A stretch of 38,161 nucleotides of DNA. It comes from a virus. Under the pieces are notes generated by a model, which was given only the letters and a program-made list of their open reading frames with translations, was not told the origin of the DNA and did no database searches. Numbering within the stretch: position 1 is the stretch's first letter; every line of letters begins with the position of its first letter. Both the position numbers and the translations under genes were made by a program. The stretch lies in the IMG/VR virus record IMGVR_UViG_3300037521_000201, positions 1 through 38,161 of that record; one strand, 5' to 3'. Positions 14,731 through 23,353 of the stretch are shown here, one piece after another.

Positions 14731-15657
14731 TCATATCCCTATGAAAATACCTGTATGAATAGATCCGCCGCCAACGCCACCCGCTGAAGGAGGGGGAAAG
14801 GGTTCTGGTTGATGAATTCCCATTGGGAAGATATCGCCCATAGGGTTCTGATCCACGTCCTCAGTGAAAAAAGCTGATAAATCTAAACCAACATTCCACA
14901 GGACAGAGCTTGAATCTATATGAAAATCCACTCCGTCATTTACAAAATTCATGCTCGCTAGCGTTTGGTTTATAAGAGAGCCTGCACCCGGAGCGGTGGC
15001 ATCTGTCGAACAGTTATTACTTCCTGTAACTACACCATTAAAATCATTGAAAACAGTATTAATAGCCACGCAATTATTGCATATAAGAGTCGTAAAAGCA
15101 TCATGTGTAAACCCATTATCATCGCAACCATACGCAATACAATTATAAGCATAAAAAGTATTATTAGCATTGAATCCTTGGAATCCGTTTCCATTAGGGG
15201 CGTTTGCAATGCAATTTATAGCTCGACCATGTCCTGTAAACACAAAAGCACCTTTTGAGTTAAATAATCCTTTAGATCTACATCTTAAGAAAAGAGTGTT
15301 GTTCGCATTAGCGTCTATCCTAAACCCTCTCTGTACGGTAGCAGTATATGTAAGTTGAATATCTCTTATCTGGCAATAATCAGAAGTTATCTTAAACCCA
15401 TCTCCATTAAATAAATTGTTAATCACTATAACTCCACCATCCATAATACCAGCGGACTCGGCACCACTTGCGGCTCTCACGATAATATGATCGTCTGCCG
15501 ACTCGTTCGCAAACCCATCAATATTGACTATTTCGTTATAGCTACCCGCTTCCATAACAACCTCATGTACCCCTTGTCCGGACAAATTGGGAGGGATAGC
15601 GGCTATAGCAGCCCCTAAGGTTGCATAAACACTAGGTACATCATAGATAGTGGACAT
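14731..15657 (-). CDS. Right-handed beta-helix virion protein (tailspike-like)
   Basis: A 308-aa protein. Repeated short strands of Asn, Cys and aromatic residues (FKITSDYCQIRDIQLTYT, TLFLRCRSKGLF, FYAYNCIAYGCDDNGF, LICNNCVAINT) spaced about 20-25 residues apart form the ladder of a parallel beta-helix, residues about 50-215. The Pro/Gly-rich end (PFPPPSAGGVGGGS) is a linker. Such folds occur in tailspikes, some of which degrade polysaccharides. No catalytic residues can be assigned, so the role may be purely structural. Confidence 0.65.
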   Translation of the reverse strand: MSTIYDVPSVYATLGAAIAAIPPNLSGQGVHEVVMEAGSYNEIVNIDGFANESADDHIIVRAASGAESAGIMDGGVIVINNLFNGDGFKITSDYCQIRDIQLTYTATVQRGFRIDANANNTLFLRCRSKGLFNSKGAFVFTGHGRAINCIANAPNGNGFQGFNANNTFYAYNCIAYGCDDNGFTHDAFTTLICNNCVAINTVFNDFNGVVTGSNNCSTDATAPGAGSLINQTLASMNFVNDGVDFHIDSSSVLWNVGLDLSAFFTEDVDQNPMGDIFPMGIHQPEPFPPPSAGGVGGGSIHTGIFIGI

Positions 15658-16026
15658 TTAAACCTCAGTGAAAATAAAATTGGAAAAAGTTAACTGACCA
15701 CCAAGGCCAGGATCAACGGGTCCACGTTCTGAAAGGGCTTCTAATTCACCTGAAGAAAAACAATTTAGATCTACATTTGTTCTAGGTGTAAGTACAACGT
15801 CTTGCTCATCTTTGATTGGAGAGTTTAAATATTTTTCTATTTCTTCATGTTGTTCGGTTGTAATGTCTACATCTTTCCAATAAAAAATTTCTTTCATTTT
15901 ATCAGCAAGATCCCAATCACCACAGCAGTCACCACTGCATATCTGAACAACTCTTCCCACAAGTTTACCATTGGGTACGCCTTCAACAGAAGATAGGTTC
16001 CTAGAAATTAAAACAGTGTATATCAC
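15658..16026 (-). CDS. Hypothetical tail-operon protein (122 aa)
   Basis: A 122-aa protein. It has QICSGDCCGDWDLADKM near residues 29-45 (three Cys close together) and an acidic helical middle. Its start touches the stop of the spike-base-like gene. No family was recognised. A structural or assembly role is suggested only by position between the tail-distal genes. Confidence 0.55.
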   Translation of the reverse strand: MIYTVLISRNLSSVEGVPNGKLVGRVVQICSGDCCGDWDLADKMKEIFYWKDVDITTEQHEEIEKYLNSPIKDEQDVVLTPRTNVDLNCFSSGELEALSERGPVDPGLGGQLTFSNFIFTEV

Positions 16027-16292
16027 TAAGCTAGTCCCGTTACACTAGTTACGCCTGATGTGCCTATAATGGTGTACTTTTTCACTGTGATGGCGTAAAT
16101 TGCCCCACCTTTTACAGGTATTGTTTGCGGCGTGTCATCTAAAGCAACCACACCCAAAACACCATCAACGTCAGGTATAAACGCCCTTGGGTAATCCTCT
16201 TTGTTCGTGGTAGGGTCTACGATTGTTCTTTCTAAAGTATCATCTAGAGCAAAAGTTTGTGGCTTTGGTGATGATTTGGTACGATTCGACAT
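16026..16292 (-). CDS. Spike-base-like small structural protein
   Basis: An 88-aa protein. After FALDDT comes a beta-rich body with RAFIPDVDGVLGVVALDD and IPVKGGAIYAITVKKYTIIGTSGV. This resembles the 'aL.VgtaGdv.v....-v..G.i.Pv.v..V.atGTt' pattern of spike base proteins known from gene transfer agents and siphophages. It lies just upstream of the beta-helix gene, where a small adaptor for a spike would fit. Identification is by pattern only. Confidence 0.5.
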   Translation of the reverse strand: MSNRTKSSPKPQTFALDDTLERTIVDPTTNKEDYPRAFIPDVDGVLGVVALDDTPQTIPVKGGAIYAITVKKYTIIGTSGVTSVTGLA

Positions 16293-16310
16293 TTTTAAAC
16301 CTCAATTTTA

Positions 16311-17078
16311 TTATTCATTCCAGTAAGCAAGATCTCTTGCAAACGTGATACTTAAATTCCAATCACAAAAGCCCTGTCGACCCAAATCATCCCATCGAAT
16401 AACTCGACAATTGAAGGGGCCTAAACCGGCTCTCGTACCAAATGGATATAAAATATTTCCGAAGCTTGGGAAAGGTATTTTATTCGCTCTTGCTGTAGTT
16501 GATAGGTAACGGCGAATTGCGGCCATTTCGTCACGGTCTTGATTGAACCTAGCCTGGTAGGTACCGGCTTCAGTACCGTCTTGAGCGAGATGATCCTGAA
16601 TATAGATATCCTGATCATAAGTGAATAATTTATTCATTTCAAAAACCGTTTCTCTTGTATCTACATGACCCAAAGTTCTTAAGGTATCAAGCGAGGTGAC
16701 CACGTTAATAAAACTGGGGTCAACCATTCTCAAGCTTAAGCTCATCTCGTAAACTTTAAATGAAACGTGCCTTATTTTACCGTAACCAGTGACAATCACC
16801 TTAACGTCGCCAGTGTGGTCCACATCGGCCCCGAATATTTCTTCACCAGAGTTACAATTTATGATAAAATTCGCTCGCCTTTGAGCCAAAACTAGCTCTA
16901 AATCGGTTAATTCATCAATCGGCCCTCGAAAAGTCACGTCTGCGCTGTAAATATCCTCATCAGCGGACCTATCACAGCCTCGCCAGTTTGAATCGGCCCG
17001 TTGAGCCCATTTAAGAGATAATTTAGTCTGCGGCTTATATTTCCAAAGCACTAGAACTGATCGACCATCCCAGATCAT
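16311..17078 (-). CDS. Tail protein downstream of the tape measure (possible distal tail protein)
   Basis: A 255-aa protein overlapping the tape-measure stop by four bases. It is beta-rich with several Trp/Tyr strands (SVLVLWKYKPQTKLSLKWA, VSFKVYEMSLSLRMVD), and its C-terminal part includes FNCRVIRWDDLGRQGFCDW. The first gene after the tape measure in siphoviruses usually encodes a distal-tail or tip-initiating protein. No signature domain was recognised, so that role rests on position. Confidence 0.5.
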   Translation of the reverse strand: MIWDGRSVLVLWKYKPQTKLSLKWAQRADSNWRGCDRSADEDIYSADVTFRGPIDELTDLELVLAQRRANFIINCNSGEEIFGADVDHTGDVKVIVTGYGKIRHVSFKVYEMSLSLRMVDPSFINVVTSLDTLRTLGHVDTRETVFEMNKLFTYDQDIYIQDHLAQDGTEAGTYQARFNQDRDEMAAIRRYLSTTARANKIPFPSFGNILYPFGTRAGLGPFNCRVIRWDDLGRQGFCDWNLSITFARDLAYWNE

Positions 17079-19630
17079 ATTAGCTCATGAACCTCAGAAT
17101 CACGCTGTAATTCGGAAAAACTTTGTATTTGCTCTTGCATGGTTTCTTGAACCATTGAGGCAATTTTAACAGGATCGCCGTTTTGTACATTAATCACTGG
17201 GGCCTGAAAGGTAATTGTGTTTCCACCTCCACCGCCTGCCAGAACACGCTCAAATTCTCTGTTTTGCCTAGCCGTGAGAACCCTTTCGCCACCATTCGCT
17301 AAAATTGGTACTGAATCACCAGATCTTGGGCCCTCAACTACACCGCCCTGGGCGAATTTTTGTGCGTTTATCGCTGCGATTTGAACAGCGCCGGCAGCAA
17401 GAGCAGAGGTACCCGCAATAAGACCTAATGGTACAAATGGTTGTGTCGCATATCCACTGGTCGCCGCTTGAGCTGTATTCAACACAGCCGATGCAAGAGA
17501 AAATTTCTTTTGTTTTTCAAACCCTTTTCGCCTGATTGACTCCTGTTGAGCAATCGCATTTTCCCTAATTGATTTGAGTTTAGCCTCACTAGCGCCCGCA
17601 TCTTCAGCAGCCTTGAACTCGGCCTCTGAGCGCCTCCTAGCGTCTTTTAGATCATTCTGAGTGCGTACATTAGATAATTCACCTAGAGAGTTAGCAAGGT
17701 TACTGGCAGCGGCGAGAGATACTTGAGCAATAGCTAAATTTTCAGCCGTTTCTTGCTGCCTCGCTTGTTTTTTTATTTCAGCTATTTCATTAGCCTTGGA
17801 TCGTTCTAATTCAATGAAAATATCTTTGTTGTCTTTATTGGCTTGTAATTCTTTGGCAAAATTAGCCTCAATTATGGATATTTCTTTATTAGCCCCTTCA
17901 GGTAAATTCTGGGCCTTTAAGCTTGCAAGTAAATTCCGGTTTTCTTGCTCTTTTTTCTGAACCTCAGTTTTCTCTTCCTCAATTTTCTTTAACTGCTCAA
18001 GTTCTTGATCTAAGAATTTTTTATCAATGGCAAGAGCTTTTTTAGACACTACAGCCCTAAGATTAGCCTGGGCCTCCGCATTTTTACCGAGAATCTTCTC
18101 TTTTTCTTTCTGAAAGTCAGCTAATTGAGCTAGTTCCTGGCCTTGAGCGCCCAAAGTGGCGATCTGTAAATCACGGATTAGTTTCTTACGATCCTCAATT
18201 TGTTTTTTGGTTTCAATTTCCGGAGCTTCTATTTTTTCTTTTATGGCAGCTTTCGCGGCTGCCGCTGCGACCTTTTCAAATCCTTTTTCAGCCACGGTTA
18301 AGCCAATGACCATTTTTTCAAGATTAGCCCTTGCGGGATCGAAAGACGAACCTATAATTTCCTTTGAAGATGCTACGGCACGATTAAAATCATTGAATTT
18401 TTTTAATTCATCTTTAGACAAAAGGCTTAGTTTTACACCTCTAGAAGTCTTAACTTTTTCCTGTAACGCTCCAAACTCATCTTGAAGTTCTAGAATAGTT
18501 TCGAGAGATTCTTTTAATCTTTTGTTATTCGCAGCATCAGTTAACTCAAGACCACCCAAAGCTTTAACCCGTTTGTCCATCTGAGAAAGCGCTGTATCAA
18601 TAGCCAGAACAGAAACGGCCAGAGCAGCCATCGCAGGATTGATTGAAACTATGCCTTTATTAAATTTACCTAACCCGCCCACAAGACCACTAAGTTGTTT
18701 AGCTGACCAAACAGCAAAAAACGCTTTGCCTATTGTAGTGATACCTTCGATATTATCGCCAAGAAACTCTACTGCGGTAGATGCTCCCTCGAACGATTTC
18801 TTTAATACATCAGCAAAGCCATCATCTAAAATCTGCCTTTGTACTTTGAATATGGTATTGCTTAAAGCGTTGATTTTACCGTTTAAAGTCTCGGGCCCTA
18901 GTGCCGCCGTTGCGCCAAAAGTAGAGCGTAATTCTTTTGCTAGATTAGGTAACATCTGGGCCGCTGTGACCTTACCCGTTTCTAGAAGCTTGTTTAATTC
19001 TTTTTCAGTAACGCCCATTGCCTTGGCGGCAAGAGAGAATGCACCTGGGATTCTTTCGCCTAATTGGCCTCTTAATTCTTCAGCCTGTACGTTTCCTTTA
19101 GAGATCATTTGTTGAACAGCTCTTAAGGCGCCTTCCATATCAGCAGCAGATAAACCAAGCGCTGCGCCCGCCTCTGAGACACCTATAAAGATCTCTCTTT
19201 GCTCAGCCATCGTGAGGCCACTGTTTTTGGCGGCCGCGGTTAGTTGCGCATAACTTAAAGCCGTTGATTGAAGCTCTAAGCCGAGCCTATTGGACTGTTT
19301 TTCTAGAAATGCAAATTCTTTTCTGGCACCCTCTACACTTCCGGTACCCACTTTCAAGGCGTTGTTTATTCGATCAACGTTTTTCTGGGCAGACACAAAC
19401 GACTGGGTAAACTTACCAGTAACAAAACCGGCTAGACCAACAAAAGCGGCCTTTTGTGCGCCTATACCACTGACTATTGATTTAGTTGCTTTCTGAGAGG
19501 ATTGAGCTACCAGTATCGATGATTTGGCAATTTTTTTATTTGATTTGGTTATCTCATCGGCGGTTTTTTTATACTTACTAATCGCGCCTTTATTATTGAC
19601 TTCAATTCCTATTTCAACTTTTCTAGCCAT
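17075..19630 (-). CDS. Tape measure protein
   Basis: An 851-aa protein. Residues about 85-245 match the tape-measure N-terminal domain (TIGR02675-like): the blocks LQSTALSYAQLTAAAKNSG, AQVNGN-type MISKGNVQAEELRGQLGERI, and MGVTEKELNKLLETGKV. Long Ala/Lys/Glu-rich helices follow (about 450-680). A hydrophobic Gly/Ala segment near 720-770 resembles the membrane-inserting part of tape measures, then GGVVEGPRSGDSVPILANGGE, a common C-terminal block. Its length would set a tail of siphovirus size (roughly 120-130 nm by the usual 1.5 Å per residue rule). Overlaps the T reading frame upstream by eight bases. Confidence 0.9.
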   Translation of the reverse strand: MARKVEIGIEVNNKGAISKYKKTADEITKSNKKIAKSSILVAQSSQKATKSIVSGIGAQKAAFVGLAGFVTGKFTQSFVSAQKNVDRINNALKVGTGSVEGARKEFAFLEKQSNRLGLELQSTALSYAQLTAAAKNSGLTMAEQREIFIGVSEAGAALGLSAADMEGALRAVQQMISKGNVQAEELRGQLGERIPGAFSLAAKAMGVTEKELNKLLETGKVTAAQMLPNLAKELRSTFGATAALGPETLNGKINALSNTIFKVQRQILDDGFADVLKKSFEGASTAVEFLGDNIEGITTIGKAFFAVWSAKQLSGLVGGLGKFNKGIVSINPAMAALAVSVLAIDTALSQMDKRVKALGGLELTDAANNKRLKESLETILELQDEFGALQEKVKTSRGVKLSLLSKDELKKFNDFNRAVASSKEIIGSSFDPARANLEKMVIGLTVAEKGFEKVAAAAAKAAIKEKIEAPEIETKKQIEDRKKLIRDLQIATLGAQGQELAQLADFQKEKEKILGKNAEAQANLRAVVSKKALAIDKKFLDQELEQLKKIEEEKTEVQKKEQENRNLLASLKAQNLPEGANKEISIIEANFAKELQANKDNKDIFIELERSKANEIAEIKKQARQQETAENLAIAQVSLAAASNLANSLGELSNVRTQNDLKDARRRSEAEFKAAEDAGASEAKLKSIRENAIAQQESIRRKGFEKQKKFSLASAVLNTAQAATSGYATQPFVPLGLIAGTSALAAGAVQIAAINAQKFAQGGVVEGPRSGDSVPILANGGERVLTARQNREFERVLAGGGGGNTITFQAPVINVQNGDPVKIASMVQETMQEQIQSFSELQRDSEVHELI

Positions 19631-20000
19631 TCTGTTTCGCCTTTAATGCTGCGTTTGCCGCTTCGCTTTCTCTCATTATATTATCTAATTTTGCAAGAAT
19701 TTTCTCGCAATAATCATGAACTTTTATGAGCTTTGAGTTTTGTCTATATAATCCACCGTCAACAGGCCAAAGTTTATGAGACTTAATATATGTGTACAAA
19801 TTAAAATATAATCGGGCCTCAGTGTTAATTAAATCACCGAGTCTTTCGTTATGTTCTATAGTGCCAAATCCCTTGCATTTTTGACAATCTTCGCCTTTGG
19901 ATATTTTACCGCTACCGGTGCAAAACCAACATAAAAGCTTATAGCCCCCAGATTCCTCCACGGTATATTCACCGTGATAAATGGAAGTGAGGGCAACTAG
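19623..20000 (-). CDS. Tail assembly chaperone T portion, read by -1 frameshift, with CxxCxGxG zinc motifs
   Basis: The -1 frame is open from the slippery site at 20000-20006 to a stop at 19623. Frameshifting would add 125 residues to the 128-aa G protein, making a 253-aa GT fusion. An internal GTG at 19961 could give a separate 112-aa product. Two DnaJ-like half-sites, CWFCTGSG and CQKCKGFG (residues 11-18 and 26-33 counted from that GTG), suggest one zinc site. Lambda GT binds the tape measure during tail assembly. The gene's position, immediately before the tape measure, fits this exactly. DnaJ-like zinc motifs in a T domain are notable. Confidence 0.8.
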   Translation of the reverse strand, partial: LVALTSIYHGEYTVEESGGYKLLCWFCTGSGKISKGEDCQKCKGFGTIEHNERLGDLINTEARLYFNLYTYIKSHKLWPVDGGLYRQNSKLIKVHDYCEKILAKLDNIMRESEAANAALKAKQNG

Positions 20001-20383
20001 TTTTTTGCTTCTTTCTCGGAAATTTCCTTACCGAATCTTATTTGAAGCGTAAGCTGTGATCTCTGAACATTGGAAATTTTTGATAAACAATCATTTGTTA
20101 AGGGCTTGATATTGCCTGGGTAGGTTGTTTCTGACTTTTCATCCCTTTTAATGACAATATCCTTGCCTTTTGAGTTCTTGAAATTCTCAAATCGTTTAAG
20201 GCCCATACTCAAGATAGGCAAAATCAAATCACCCTCTTTTGTATTATCGGCGATTAAGTTTTCAACATAGGTGTCTTGCTCAAAGTCTAGGGTAGACATC
20301 CAAATAATAGTCTGGTCTTTTTTCTTGAGCTTTTTATCTGATTCTGGTATAAACGGGTAATCCGTTAATTCAATCGCTTCCAT
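19997..20383 (-). CDS. Tail assembly chaperone G
   Basis: A 128-aa protein between the tail tube and tape-measure genes, where lambda gpG homologues lie. It has a charged middle and an ending of EISEKEAKN. The last two codons before TAG form the slippery heptamer A-AAA-AAC. In siphoviruses G alone coats the tape measure while the rarer GT form recruits tail tube subunits. Sequence similarity to known G proteins cannot be seen; the call rests on position and frameshift. Confidence 0.75.
   Translation of the reverse strand: MEAIELTDYPFIPESDKKLKKKDQTIIWMSTLDFEQDTYVENLIADNTKEGDLILPILSMGLKRFENFKNSKGKDIVIKRDEKSETTYPGNIKPLTNDCLSKISNVQRSQLTLQIRFGKEISEKEAKN
20000..20006 (-). promoter_or_regulatory. 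Programmed -1 frameshift slippery site (A AAA AAC)
   Basis: On the minus strand the G gene ends GCA AAA AAC TAG. A AAA AAC fits the X XXY YYZ rule, and after slipping both tRNAs re-pair on AAA AAA. The stop codon immediately follows, and the -1 frame then runs 125 codons without a stop. This is the classic arrangement for G/GT synthesis. Confidence 0.85.
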
Positions 20384-20505
20384 AGTGTATCCCTTGTTAA
20401 AAAGGGAAATATAGAATTATTTAACCCTTGTAGCTATAAGAAAGGGGCCTCGTCAAAGAACCCCCCTCCCAACCACAGCGAAGGGATACGCTGTCGGAGT
20501 GAAAA
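20384..20505. other. Intergenic region between tail tube and chaperone genes with a hairpin
   Basis: ACAGCG (20475-20480) and CGCTGT (20489-20494) form a perfect 6-bp stem with an 8-base loop, not followed by a T run. A weaker CCCTT..AAGGG stem lies near 20390-20407. It may lower transcription or translation downstream of the abundant tube protein. It does not look like a full terminator. Confidence 0.4.
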
Positions 20506-21936
20506 TTATATGAAAAGCATTTCCCATTCATCGTCATCTGTGCCGGTACACATAGCTTCAACTTCTAAGCTAGTGATACCGTCTTTTTCACCTACAGGCA
20601 AAGCGGCGAATTCAAGAGAATCAGCAAAGAACCAGACTAATTTGTCCAAAACTGTACCGACGCTCATTTGTAGTGCGACCTTAGTGCCTTGATCTAGTTT
20701 ATCAAAGAAATCAAAAGTGGCGGCTAGTTCATGCTCACAGCTAAGGGTAATTTTAGGTTCTCTAGAGGTAAGTTTGGCCCCTTCGATACCAGAATCACCA
20801 GTGGCGTTTCCGTTTTCACGTTGAATAATGTTGTTTCCCATATCGAAATTAATACCAGAGAAAACAGGCTCAAAAGCATCTAGTTTAAGCTGAGAATTTT
20901 TAACAATTGGAGGCGCTTCAGTTTCTTTTATGGTCACGGTCATTACTTTGTCGCCGATATCTTCTTTAGGGCCTTCAAATGCGAAATCAAGAAACATCGC
21001 CTTATTTGCGGCAGCCTCAAAACTCATATTGGCCATTGCAGATCGAGATCCCCAATGAAAACCATCGTTTTCAAAATCAACAGTTGCGACTTCATGGCAA
21101 CCTGAGAACGGAGTAACCGCAAACCCTTTAACAGTAGGGGCCAGAGCTGAAGTTGTAGTTGCCCCACTTATACTACCCGTTAAAACCTCACCAGAAACAA
21201 AAGTACCTGAAATTATATCAAAATGGATTTTAGTTTCACCATTAAGAACGGGCTTGACTATTCGCCCAGTAGCCCCACTCGTACCACCTGTGATAACATC
21301 ACCCCTTACAAATTTATTCCCTGTTATTGCACCAATAGCGATACAAGACAAAGCTCTATAACCACAGCCAGAAGCGATCAAAGACCACGCGAATTCAAGA
21401 TCTCTTTGGATGTAACCTACAGCGGTAGAATCGGACAAATCGTCACCAGTGTCGGAATCTTTATTCGGATTAATAATTTCGATTACGTCAGAACCGTCAT
21501 TAACATTTGTTATCAAAAAAGTACCGTTATTTATTGGATTTACGGCATTTATTACGGTGTAATACATACCTGGCAAAACATTGGAAAAATCTTCGCTACC
21601 ATCATGAGATATATTATGAATGAAATCCGCGTCCCATCTAATTTGATCAATACCCATACCCTCAAGACTCGCCTCAACCCCATAGAAATCATCTGGCGTA
21701 TTAGCCTCAACTCTGAAAGTAGTGTTAATTGCTTTTGTTGATTCTAGTGATCCGATATTAGATAAAGAAGCAAGAGCAATATCTCTTTTTTCTCTAGGTG
21801 CGTTATATTCGGGTGTTGCACCGGCATAAACGCGCGCTCGACCATCATTAGGTATTAATGAAACCGCTGTACCTGGTACATCTTCTATTCGGCCTAAAAC
21901 GTTTATTTTTCTTGATAACAATGGGCAATTTTGCAT
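20506..21936 (-). CDS. Major tail tube protein
   Basis: A 476-aa protein, long for a tube protein. N-terminal (about 1-100) and C-terminal (about 300-476) beta-rich parts read as a tail-tube fold (KLDAFEPVFSGINFDMGNN, then a WEMLFI end). Between them, GDVITGGTSGATGRIV and GEVLTGSISGATTTS repeat a motif typical of domains inserted in phage structural proteins and probably exposed on the tail surface. It lies between the terminator-type connector genes and the G/GT chaperones, as expected for the tube. Confidence 0.75.
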   Translation of the reverse strand: MQNCPLLSRKINVLGRIEDVPGTAVSLIPNDGRARVYAGATPEYNAPREKRDIALASLSNIGSLESTKAINTTFRVEANTPDDFYGVEASLEGMGIDQIRWDADFIHNISHDGSEDFSNVLPGMYYTVINAVNPINNGTFLITNVNDGSDVIEIINPNKDSDTGDDLSDSTAVGYIQRDLEFAWSLIASGCGYRALSCIAIGAITGNKFVRGDVITGGTSGATGRIVKPVLNGETKIHFDIISGTFVSGEVLTGSISGATTTSALAPTVKGFAVTPFSGCHEVATVDFENDGFHWGSRSAMANMSFEAAANKAMFLDFAFEGPKEDIGDKVMTVTIKETEAPPIVKNSQLKLDAFEPVFSGINFDMGNNIIQRENGNATGDSGIEGAKLTSREPKITLSCEHELAATFDFFDKLDQGTKVALQMSVGTVLDKLVWFFADSLEFAALPVGEKDGITSLEVEAMCTGTDDDEWEMLFI

Positions 21937-21951
21937 TATGCACCCCTATGA

Positions 21952-22410
21952 TTAAATGGTTTCACTTGGTTCACTTCTTTTGACTCTGTAATCGATTTCC
22001 CATTCCATTTCAATACGACCTGGACGGGCGACAATGTTTGTAAAAAATTTTTGGTCATTGAGTAAATCGGCTTTGGTCCAACCTTTGTCCTGTAAATCGG
22101 CGTGACCGGCCTCAAGTACTCTTTGAAAGTCTTGTAATACCTTTGACAAAGCGAGCCTAGAATCTGGCTCTGTAACATTGTCCACGGTAATAATAAATTT
22201 GGCTTTGAGTGTGGCGGAATATGAATCGACCATTTGCTCATCTGGATCGAGGAAATCCTCATCCGTATAATCTGTTTTAACATTTGGATATGTTTTTGAA
22301 TTAGGTTTAAACTGATTGATATCATCATAATCAAAATTAAACCCCGTCCCAATAGACATGGCATCAATCTGTGAATCAATTTCGCTTGTAATATCATTTT
22401 TAATAGTCAT
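21952..22410 (-). CDS. Head-tail connector / tail completion protein
   Basis: A 152-aa acidic protein whose ATG overlaps the stop of the gp37-like gene by four bases. It has a long charged N-terminal part, then AKFIITVDNVTEPDSRLAL, a helix LSKVLQDFQRVLEAGHADL, and IEMEWEIDYRVKR at the end. The position between the gp37-like gene and the tail tube suggests a tail terminator or connector. No named family was identified. A competing 153-codon frame over the same bases lacks a ribosome site and has unlikely composition. Confidence 0.6.
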   Translation of the reverse strand: MTIKNDITSEIDSQIDAMSIGTGFNFDYDDINQFKPNSKTYPNVKTDYTDEDFLDPDEQMVDSYSATLKAKFIITVDNVTEPDSRLALSKVLQDFQRVLEAGHADLQDKGWTKADLLNDQKFFTNIVARPGRIEMEWEIDYRVKRSEPSETI

Positions 22411-22853
22411 TCTTGAGACTCTTCAATAGTGTTACCCATTGTGATCTGGTAAATATAATACTGGGCCTCGCGCCCTAAAAAACTGCGATCAATTGGAAAC
22501 ATGTAACTGGAATCTTCAAAGCCATCTGGTGTAAAGCCTGATAGGACTCTGAGAATTTCCTGGGATACATCGTAAATCCCCTCTTGATTCGATTGTTTCC
22601 TTAAATTTTTCTTAATAATGTTGAATTGCCATGTATAAGCGGCTTGCTGAGTAAGTACCGTTTGGTTATTACCTTCGGGTGGTTCCCAGAAACTAGATTG
22701 AAACGCAACTAAAATAGCCCCGCCTTTGTGCTTCATTTGTCCGATATAGTTATCAAAACTTTCTGGATACGATCTAATTTCAATGCTCTTATTGGGCAAT
22801 AGATCGGCCTGAAGCTTTGCTATGATCTTTTCTTCGTAGTCGTTTAAATCCAT
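22407..22853 (-). CDS. Mu gp37-like (DUF1834) tail terminator/connector protein
   Basis: A 148-aa protein. The N-terminus (LNDYEEKIIAKLQADL), then IEIRSYPESFDNYI, ILVAFQSSFWEPP, and an end with YYIYQITM follow the layout of Mu gp37/DUF1834 proteins: a helix followed by a beta sheet that closes around a ring. It follows the gp36-like gene with a one-base overlap, which is the conserved Mu order. Confidence 0.75.
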   Translation of the reverse strand: MDLNDYEEKIIAKLQADLLPNKSIEIRSYPESFDNYIGQMKHKGGAILVAFQSSFWEPPEGNNQTVLTQQAAYTWQFNIIKKNLRKQSNQEGIYDVSQEILRVLSGFTPDGFEDSSYMFPIDRSFLGREAQYYIYQITMGNTIEESQE

Positions 22854-23332
22854 TAGCAGGGCCCGTTATAATAACCGTCTAAGAAGCCTTTACCATCCGG
22901 TTGGCTTACGAATATCTGAGATTTACCGGCTGTGCTGCCTTGACCAGATCCTTTATAAATACCGGCTGTGTTAGCTGTGCTAGTTGGATCATCAATTAAA
23001 AGAGTACCGGCCTGGACCATACCAAGCTTTTTGCGAACATCCTCAATATCATCTCTAAGAACATCAGGGATCTCAAGGTTTATTCTTCTTCGATATAATT
23101 GGTAAATGGCCAGTGAAACCGACCAATCCTTAACCGCTAGAGCAACGGTAGAAGTTACGGGCAAATCATGTTTGCCTCGTAAGTATGTATTAATTTCGTT
23201 ATCTGCGCGTTCTATAGCGGAGGTAATCTTTGCGTCGTCTACGGTATCAACAGGATCAGAATCATCAGTCAGTTGAATTAAATCATCGTCTGAAAGAATC
23301 TCCTGAATATCCGATTTAGTACTGTAAGCCAC
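22853..23332 (-). CDS. Mu gp36-like (DUF1320) head-tail connector protein
   Basis: A 159-aa protein. YSTKSDIQEILSDDDLIQLTD, followed by AIERADNEINTYLRGKHDLP and DWSVSLAIYQLYRRR, is the typical all-helical DUF1320 pattern ('A...Ad..Id.yL..RY.lP'). These proteins form an adaptor ring below the portal. The C-terminal 40 residues are Gly/Ser-rich. Lies directly after the capsid gene, as in Mu-like phages. Confidence 0.85.
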   Translation of the reverse strand: MAYSTKSDIQEILSDDDLIQLTDDSDPVDTVDDAKITSAIERADNEINTYLRGKHDLPVTSTVALAVKDWSVSLAIYQLYRRRINLEIPDVLRDDIEDVRKKLGMVQAGTLLIDDPTSTANTAGIYKGSGQGSTAGKSQIFVSQPDGKGFLDGYYNGPC

Positions 23333-23353
23333 AAAGCATTTACCTCAGTTATA

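Noticed and set aside
18639-19115. 158-codon rightward frame inside the tape measure gene
   Set aside because: Antisense shadow of a well-supported gene with Pro/Ser/Leu-rich composition and no ribosome site.
21223-21741. 172-codon rightward frame inside the tail tube gene
   Set aside because: Antisense to a clear structural gene; Ile/Tyr/Arg-rich composition and no ribosome site.
21936-22397. 153-codon leftward frame overlapping the connector gene at 21952-22410
   Set aside because: Its composition (many Ile, Met, Gln, repeated hydrophobic runs) is unlike its neighbours and it lacks a ribosome site; the other frame overlaps its upstream neighbour by four bases as the operon does elsewhere.
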